Position numbers and translations under genes: made by a program
Source: Atrichornis clamosus
Taxonomy: Eukaryota; Chordata; Aves; Passeriformes; Menuridae
Direction: 5' to 3'
DNA: 64,000 nt
Assembly: GCA_013400975.1 (NCBI GenBank)
Contig: WBMZ01006340.1
Location: forward strand, 1-64,000
The notes under the pieces: generated by a model
The model's database searches: none
What the model was told of the DNA's origin: nothing
The model's input: the letters and a program-made list of their open reading frames with translations, nothing else
Part shown: piece by piece, positions 51,276 through 64,000 of the stretch
Numbering within the stretch: the stretch's first letter is position 1
Layout: each line of letters begins with the position of its first letter

Positions 51276-51382
51276 CTGACAGTGAATGGGAGGAGAAAAA
51301 AAAAGAGGAGGGAAAGGGAGGGGAGGGGAAAGGAGGAGACATGGGAGGACGAAAGATGGTCAGAAAAGGGAGAGGGAAGAAT
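51276..51382 (-). promoter_or_regulatory. Long AG-free pyrimidine tract before the candidate cassette exon
   Basis: On the plus strand this stretch is almost pure purine (AGGAGGGAAAGGGAGG-type), so the minus-strand transcript is a roughly 100-nt C/U tract. No AG dinucleotide occurs on the minus strand between the acceptor AG (51277-51276) and the one at 51384-51383. A CTGAC branch-like motif lies at 51359-51363, with its A at 51360, about 85 nt upstream of the acceptor. Distant branch points with AG-exclusion zones are typical of regulated exons. Confidence 0.65.
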
Positions 51383-51400
51383 CTTTAACTGAACTTTGAC

Positions 51401-51440
51401 TGGCTGGCGCATCCTAGGGCTGGCTGGCGCATTCTAAAAG
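51401..51440. repeat. 20-bp tandem duplication
   Basis: TGGCTGGCGCATCCTAGGGC is followed directly by TGGCTGGCGCATTCTAAAAG. The shared part is TGGCTGGCGCATYCTA. Confidence 0.85.
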
Positions 51441-51948
51441 CTCTCGGGGCTGGAGGCACAGGGAGAGCAGTCCCTGCGGCCTCGCTGCTCGGCACCTCCA
51501 GCCGTCCTGCCACGCTGGGCTCACACGTCGGAAGAGAGGATCACCACACCCTGTTATGTCTTACTGCTTACAGCTAACAGGGGTCTTAGTCTCTTGGTCA
51601 AATCCGTTTGGAAAGCTCGGTTTGGAGCCCTGCCTTCTCTCGGTCAGTGCGTTTTGTCTCCTCTGGCATCCTTGTGGCAGCCTCTCCCCCCGCCACCACC
51701 TGCGTGCACACACAGCCAGCCACCCACGGGCGGCGCAGGATCCGACCCCGAGGGCGCGTCCCCATCCCAGTGTGTCCCATAACTGCTCCTCAGCCGCCTG
51801 CAGCCTCGAGGAGACCCGGGAGAAGGGGCTCTGTGGCCGGGTTCGTGCCGGGCGCATGCAGGAGGATCCTTCCTGCTCAGGGAGGAAGGCCATGGCAGGT
51901 GAGCCTCTCCCGTGGCACAGGAGGAAGATGCCCAGCAAAGCCACCTAC

Positions 51949-52005
51949 CGTCCAGAGGGGACTTCTCCTCCGCGTTCTTGTCCTCCTCGGCCAGCATGAC
52001 CTCCT
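51949..52005 (-). CDS. CACNA1B: CACNA1B exon (provisional e9): I-II linker, EEVMLAEEDKNAEEKSPLD
   Basis: 57 nt; two bases complete the Glu codon from the AID exon, then 18 codons and one leftover G. It encodes EEVMLAEEDKNAEEKSPLD, the acidic stretch after the AID, closely matching mammalian Cav2.2. The acceptor is TTTTCCAG|AG and the donor GACG|GTAGGT. Codon phase fits both neighbours. The following intron carries a strong candidate cassette exon (51201-51275), and a TGCATG motif lies about 90 nt downstream of this donor (51855-51860, minus strand). Confidence 0.96.
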
Positions 52006-58269
<6,264 letters not shown>

Positions 58270-60150
58270 TCACAGGCAGTCAGGGACAACACACAGCCCT
58301 CCTCTGGCCTTTCAGAGGGTGTTCAGGAAATCTGTACAGTCGGTGGTGGGAGTAGGGACTGGAAACCACAGCAAGAGATGCATTGTTGTCCAACAAATTA
58401 TTCCTCAGTGGTTCCTCTGCCTCTCTCATCCTGAAAAACACCTGCAAACTGCCGCAGGCACACACTTCTGGTGGCCCAGGGCCACACCACAGCCATTGCA
58501 ATGAGATCCTGATGAACAGCCAGTCTTGCAAAACAAATTGTCATCAATTATTTTCAACACTAGAAACCATCCTCCATCTCTCTCCACTGCACAAATTCCT
58601 CTAGGAGCACGAGATCAAGTCACAGAGACACCATCACTTGTCTGAGGAGATCTGCTCTTCCATGTTAGCCTTTCTTCAAGTTTTCCCAGGCTTCAGATGA
58701 GTGTGACAAGCACAAGTCAAAGGAGGACTGTGAGTGAGGATGGGTGCTCTGGGCTGGAGGTGAAATAGTTCACGTGTCCTGGATTGAGGGTGAAAATGAT
58801 CCTGCTCTTTGCTAAAATCACCTGGAAAGCAAGTCTCTGGATGTCGTCAGTAGAACAGGACTGCTCAGGAGAGGCAGAAAGGAAAGCTCATCCAACCATT
58901 GCAAAAATCATGTCCAGGTGCATTCTGGTGTAGTTTGAAATGATGCTGAGGAAAAAGTGCAGCCACCAGCCTAAGGCAACCCACGCTGGGGCTTTCCCCA
59001 AGAAAATTCCCGTCACCTCTGGGAAGTTTCTGATGCCCCACATGGAGATGCAGGTGTCTATCTACCATTCACAGAGCTCTCAATCAACCTCTGCAACCCC
59101 TTGTTTTGAGCACACACTGGAATGTTTCCCCCAATAGCTTTATATGGATAAATGTGGGATCACACAAGACTTTGGTCCCTTGGGTACAGCAGCACTTCAC
59201 TCGTTTGACATCTCAGCTTTGCTGTGTCCTTCACACCTTCAGTTTACTATTAATTAATCAGTTAACTGCAATGAACCACTGATTCTGACTAAAATCCCAC
59301 CTGATCAACCCACATGTGCTCGTCAAAGCCAGAAAGGAGCAGGAGATGGGAGAAAGGCGGAAGAATGGGGGGCAAAGGGAGCTCCAAGTGCCAGGGGCAG
59401 CTTTACATTCACAGCCTGGGCTTTGTCCTTCAGAGGTGACACTTTTGCTTCATTTGGCAGGAATGTGACCCACGGAGAAGGGACTGTAGGGAGGACCTGG
59501 CTCAGCACTGAGACACACCCGGCACCACCACTGATGGGAGAGCTGAGCTGGAATCCTCATTCTGGCAGCAGATCCCAGTCTCCTGACTCCCTTCTCCTGT
59601 CCCCCACCTGACAGGACAGCCCATGAGCCCATCCTTGGAACAGAGGAAGTCAAAACATCCCTCAGAGCTGACAGCTCCTCCCTGGCACTCAGCACATCCC
59701 TGCGGGGCGATTCGGGATCCTGCACATGTCAGCTGGATCACGCCTCTTCCCTTTTAATGTTCTCATTTCTCCTTCAGCCACTGCTGGCTGGGGCCACGGA
59801 CTTTCCCCCAGTTTGGATTTCTCCCTGGAGCAGGAGGAGTGAGATCAGACAGCACAAGGTGACAACGTGCATTTTTCTCTCCAGGCGTGGTGGGACAGCG
59901 CTTAAGGCGCTGCAGGCTCACGTCACCACAGGTTTCCCAAAGGAGGAGACAAAACCCGGTGGGAAGTTTCCTGCAGGATTGCTGTGGGCAGGAAGGACAG
60001 CAGATGAGCCATGGCACTGCTCCCTCACCCCTCAAGAGCAGGAAAGAGAGAGCTTTCTTTGCAAAGCTTTTCATCTTCTGCCAGCTCCTGTCTGGCCTAA
60101 GGAAAATAAAAGCTACCCAGGACTTGGCCCTTTTATCACAACTTTGTATC

Positions 60151-60211
60151 TCAGAATCACAAAATAGTCTGAGTTAGAAGAGACCCTCAAGGATCAGAGT
60201 CCAAACTCCTA
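60151..60211 (-). mobile_element. CR1 3'-end remnant
   Basis: TCAGAATCACAAAATAGTCT followed by GAGTTAGAAGAGACCCTCAA is the reverse complement of a CR1 3' terminus of the second-subfamily type. Confidence 0.65.
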
Positions 60212-60387
60212 AGTGCAAAGTCTGTACTTTAAATGTGTGAGAAAATGAGAGAGAAACTGTTGGAAGCTGCAAATGTTCAGCAGTTTCTGTACAGCCACAC
60301 ACTGATCTCCCAAGGCACCACTGAGGGATGTTGGGGAGGTTAAAGCCACCTGTGCCCTCCTGCTCCCTGGAACTGACAGGTTTGGCA

Positions 60388-61155
60388 GCCACAGAATTCC
60401 AGAAGGGTTTGGGTTGGAAGAGATCTTAAAGCTCACCCAGTCCCAGCCCCCTGCCATGGGCAGGGACACCTGCCACTATCCCAGGGTGCTCCAAGCCCTG
60501 TCCAACCTGGCCTGGGACACTTCCAGGGATCCAGGGGCAGCCACAGCTTCTCTGGGCACCCTGTGCCAGGGCCTCAGGGAGTTCCTTCCCAATATCCCAT
60601 CTAACCCTGCCCTCTTTCAGTTTGAATCCATTCCCCCTTGTCCTGTCACTCCAGGCCCTTATCAAGAGTCTCTCTCCATCTTTCCTGCACCTTCAGGCAC
60701 TGCAAGGCCACACTGAGGTCACCCCAAAGCTTCTCCTCTCTGAACAATCCCAGCTCTCCCAGCCTTTCCTCCCAGCAGAGCTGCTCCATCCCTCTGCCCA
60801 TCCTGGTGCCTCCTCTGGGCTCTCTCCAGCAGCTCCAGGCCCTTCCTGTGCTGGGCCCAGGGCTGGGGGCAGCTCTGCAGGTGGGGTCTCACTTGAGGGG
60901 GCAGAGGGGCACAATCCCCCCTTCCCTGCTGCCCACGCTGGGGCTCAGCCCAGGGCTCGGGGGGCTCAGGGCTGGGGCAGCACTCCCACAGCACCCCCAG
61001 GTCCTTCTCCCAGGGCTGCTCCATCTGCTCATTCCCAGCCTGGAGTGATCCTGGGGATTGCCCTGGCCCAGGTGCAGCACCAGCCCTTGGTCCTGTTAAA
61101 CCTCATGAGAGTCCCATGGGCCACTGCTCGAGCCTGTCCAGGTCTTTGTCCAGAC
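60388..61155 (-). mobile_element. CR1 LINE fragment, longest copy in the window
   Basis: The plus strand begins CAGAATTCCAGAAGGGTTTG and passes through the GGGACACCTGCCACTATCCC, GGTGGGGTCTCACTTGAGGG and CCTGGCCCAGGTGCAGCACC blocks to CACTGCTCGAGCCTGTCCAG. About 770 bp, reaching into the 3' end of the reverse-transcriptase-side sequence. No intact coding remains. Confidence 0.88.
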
Positions 61156-61825
61156 TTTGCTGTAGAATCTGGGAATGTAACTTCCAGGAGAAGGCATTAC
61201 CTTGGGTCTCTGCTCATTAAATTCCTTCTGAATGCTACAGAGCTGCTGCAAAGTCGTTGAGATTCAAGACTGGAAGGTCCTGATGTAGGAACTTCCTGGT
61301 GAAAGGATGCATCCCTTGCTCTTTCTCCTGCCTCCAGGAGATGGGAGAGAGGTTTGGTGAAGCTGTTAAAAAGACTGTGTTTTCTATATGAAATGTAATA
61401 ATAAAAGCATGTCTGTCTCTTCCACTACATTCATCACCATTCGGGAACTGAAATATTCCCTATTTGCTGAAACTGGAAAACTCCCAGAATTTCCCTTTGA
61501 GAGCTCTTCAACAAATTTCAGAACACATTCAAAGAAAGGGGGGAAAATTATATCAAAATGCCATATTTCATCTAAAAATATTTCAACTGATGTTCTCCTG
61601 CCAGCTCTGAATGAAAACACAGAAAGCCCCATGGGAATGTTTGGGAGCAGTAAATAAGTTTCCTCTTTTATTCAGCATAATTCCTATTTATGTCATTGAC
61701 TTGCAAAAATCTCCCGAATCACCAGAAAGGAAACCTGAGCAGAAATAGGCTTCTCCTTGCCCACTGATACCTCCAGGGCCTCCTTCAGAGTTGATCTTCC
61801 ACCCTTTGGCCAGTTCTGGGATGAG

Positions 61826-61955
61826 CAGTAATGTTCCCTGTGAGGATGCTGAGGCCCTGAGGTTGCCCAGAGAAGCTGTGGCTGCCCCATCCCTGGAAGT
61901 GTCCAAGTCCAGGCTGGACGGGGCTTGGAGCAACCTGGGATGGTGGAAGGATTCA
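61826..61955 (+). mobile_element. CR1 LINE fragment, short
   Basis: It shows GTTCCCTGTGAGGATGCTGA, GAAGTGTCCAAGTCCAGGCT and GGGATGGTGGAAGG. About 130 bp with an internal deletion. Confidence 0.8.
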
Positions 61956-64000
61956 AAGGCAGTGCATTCATCACGGAAACCCCGTGCCATCCAGCCAAGC
62001 TCGATGTGTCACATTTTTCTTCTCCAGAGTGGTCGGTGCTTAATGTCACCAGAAAAATGGATGGGTGTTGCTTATCACCTTGGTGGGTGGAAGAGTGAAA
62101 TAAATCTCGCTGTAAATGTGCACTGAAACAGCCACTGCAGGGCAATTCAAGAGCCCCCCCAGCCACAAAAGAGGCAGAGTCAGCTCCTGGGTAATCACCA
62201 GGGTCAGCAAACATTATAAACTAATGAAATCCTTACAAGTACTTCATCCACGCTGCTCTTAAATTAAAAATACTGTCACAGCAACCAAAGGGGAAAAAAA
62301 ATAAACAAACCCCAGTCTTCATCCCCTGAGTCTCTGATTAACTTTCCTGTATGACAGCAGAGAGCTGAGATGGAGCATCCTAATGCTCCTCCTGGTTTGG
62401 GTTCCATGGCACACGCCCAGGGCCGGCGTCAGCAGCTTGCTGCAAGACTAATCACATCATTAAACCTCTGCACTTCAGGTTTTCTGCTCAGAAACCAGCC
62501 AGAAACGCTTCCCACTCCCGGGGAAGAGGCAGAGAGGGATGACACAGCATCGCTGTCATCGCTACCACTAATAGTGCTGATGATTAGCGACTCGTAATTA
62601 CAACGCAGGTAATTAGCTGCTCATTGAGAAGGATCCCACGTTCAGAACAGTGCACGTGATCTCAGGAAATCTCAGGCCTCCACACGGGAGAGCAGCCCCC
62701 ACCCACGGGAGCTGAAGTGTTGTTCAGAGCGAGCAGAAAGCAGCAGATCTCGGAAGGACTCCGACAGAACTCCTGGAAAGCAGCTGTGAAGAACTTTTTA
62801 GAATTTTAAGTCTTAAAAATAACATTAAAAAAAAAAAATCCGATGAGTTGTAGGATTGGCTTCATCTCCAGCCCAAGTACATCAAAGGAACGCGTAAGAA
62901 CGAGCCTGGATGGCAGGTGGCATCTAAGGAGTCACCTGGACATCACGTCCTGCCTGGGGAAACGCAGCCCTCGGGAGTGGAGAGGAGCCAGAGGAGCAGC
63001 CAGATCCTCCCAAGTGGGTGAGCTGCTGGCAGAGCACCCAGCCAGGACTGCAGATGTTGGAGCGAGCTCCTCACGGGCCAAAACCAATTCTCCAGGTGGA
63101 GAAACAAAATTGGCCAAGACAGGAGGCTTCGTGTGTCAGCTTTGTCGCTAGAAGGTGGAGCTGTGCCCGAGAGCAGATCTGAGAGCTGTCAGCAGCCTGG
63201 GGAGCAGCCCACATCACCCAGGGACAGGGAGGGACAGGCTGGAGGCAGGAGGTGGAAAACAGCAGCTCCTTCGGCTGTCAGAGCAGCATCACAGCACGTG
63301 CTGGCAGAGCAGCACTGGCACAAAATCATGGGCTGTGCTACTCGGGGGCTACCCGCATGAGGAGGGGCGAAGCGCTAAGAATTCCTCTCCTTTTACACTC
63401 AGCAAGGAAGGACCCTCAAAAGACACTTGGTGCCAATTTTCCACTGAGCTTTCAGCAGGAGGAATTTCCCTCAGAGGCTGCAGAGGAACTGCAGAGAGAA
63501 GAGGATGCTCTGGTAGCAGCCCAGACATGGAACGTGCAGGATGAGAGGAGAGGTGAGATGAAAGCACTGCCACCTGCATCTGACAGCAAAACCACGTCTC
63601 CCGTGCTCTTGGCAGGCCTACAACCTCAGCTCAGGGGCTGCACATCCCTCAGGAGATCCTCCAGAGTGCCGTGGGGAAGCTGCTCAGCACTGGGACTGCA
63701 CACATCTCTAGAATTCCTGGTATTCTGAGAGCATCCGTGTGCAAGCACAAACACTTCATTGCATTTTAGGGGTGGAAACCCATTTCCTACCATTTATTTT
63801 GGTTAATCAACTGTGAGAAAAAACCACAGAGAGAGCCTTCAGTTAATTTTTCCTCTCCCTCTGAGGTCTGTGTTTTTGTGCTGGGGTTTGTCACCTTGTC
63901 CTAATCCAACAGAATTCCCACTGCTTGGGTGAGGCAGCTACACCAACGTGGCAGGAATATTCCTGCTGAGCAAACCTTCCTCATGCTCCTGCCATCCTGT

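Larger units (their letters stand above)
49341..51948 (-). other. CACNA1B: CACNA1B intron between e9 and e10
   Basis: 2608 bp. It holds the candidate 75-nt cassette exon (51201-51275), its long pyrimidine tract, a 20-bp tandem duplication (51401-51440) and a CpG-rich block (about 51700-51860). No CR1 copy was seen. Confidence 0.85.

Noticed and set aside
50836..51279. 147-codon plus-strand frame ending in a basic stretch (RRRALRNRPFRGG)
   Set aside because: The basic end is the antisense of the candidate cassette exon, and nothing supports transcription from this strand.

Overview
This window is vertebrate nuclear DNA and almost certainly avian. It carries at least twenty fragments of CR1 LINEs with the typical bird CR1 3' end (a TTTGGGTTGGAAGGG-type motif or its reverse complement), widely spaced short exons with GT-AG introns, and no bacterial-style gene packing. 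CR1 copies with the dense, GC-rich passerine-type consensus suggest a songbird, but the species cannot be fixed from the sequence.

The only protein-coding gene I can support is on the minus strand. It is an internal part of CACNA1B, the alpha-1 pore subunit of the N-type (Cav2.2) voltage-gated calcium channel. Eleven constitutive exons run from 58237 down to 12279, and the known cassette exon e18a lies at 5219-5281. Splice sites and codon phase agree at every junction. The eleven exons sum to 1197 nt and encode about 399 residues without a stop; e18a adds 63 nt in frame. In transcription order they encode the beta-subunit-binding AID of the I-II linker, the rest of that linker, all of domain II (S1 to S6, with the S4 voltage sensor and the GEDW selectivity-filter glutamate), and the start of the II-III linker near the synprint region. 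The 5' part of the gene lies beyond 64000. The 3' part (large exon 19 onward) lies before position 1. Exon numbers used here are provisional, counted back from e18/e18a.

Layout on the + strand: 1-5218 intron after e18a; 5219-5281 e18a; 5282-12278 intron; 12279-12385 e18; 16666-16733 e17; 23761-23878 e16; 28158-28230 e15; 29078-29209 e14; 32658-32770 e13; 36022-36134 e12; 45393-45602 e11; 49251-49340 e10; 51949-52005 e9; 58122-58237 e8 (AID); 58238-64000 intron. The introns hold CR1 fragments, a few short tandem duplications, simple repeats and some AT-rich or homeodomain-motif-rich stretches that could be conserved regulatory elements.

Three splicing signals stand out. First, 51201-51275 has every sequence property of an extra 75-nt, frame-preserving cassette exon in the I-II linker: a roughly 105-nt AG-free pyrimidine-rich acceptor region, CAG acceptor, GTGAGT donor and matching phase. 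I do not recognise it as a described Cav2.2 exon. Second, e18a has a UGCAUG RBFOX motif only 5 nt upstream of its first base. Third, the intron 16734-23760 in domain II S6 has a U12-type donor (GTATCCTT) and a U12-like branch site. I see no CRISPR array, tRNA, rRNA, intact transposon, provirus or second gene; the long open frames elsewhere are chance or repeat-derived.
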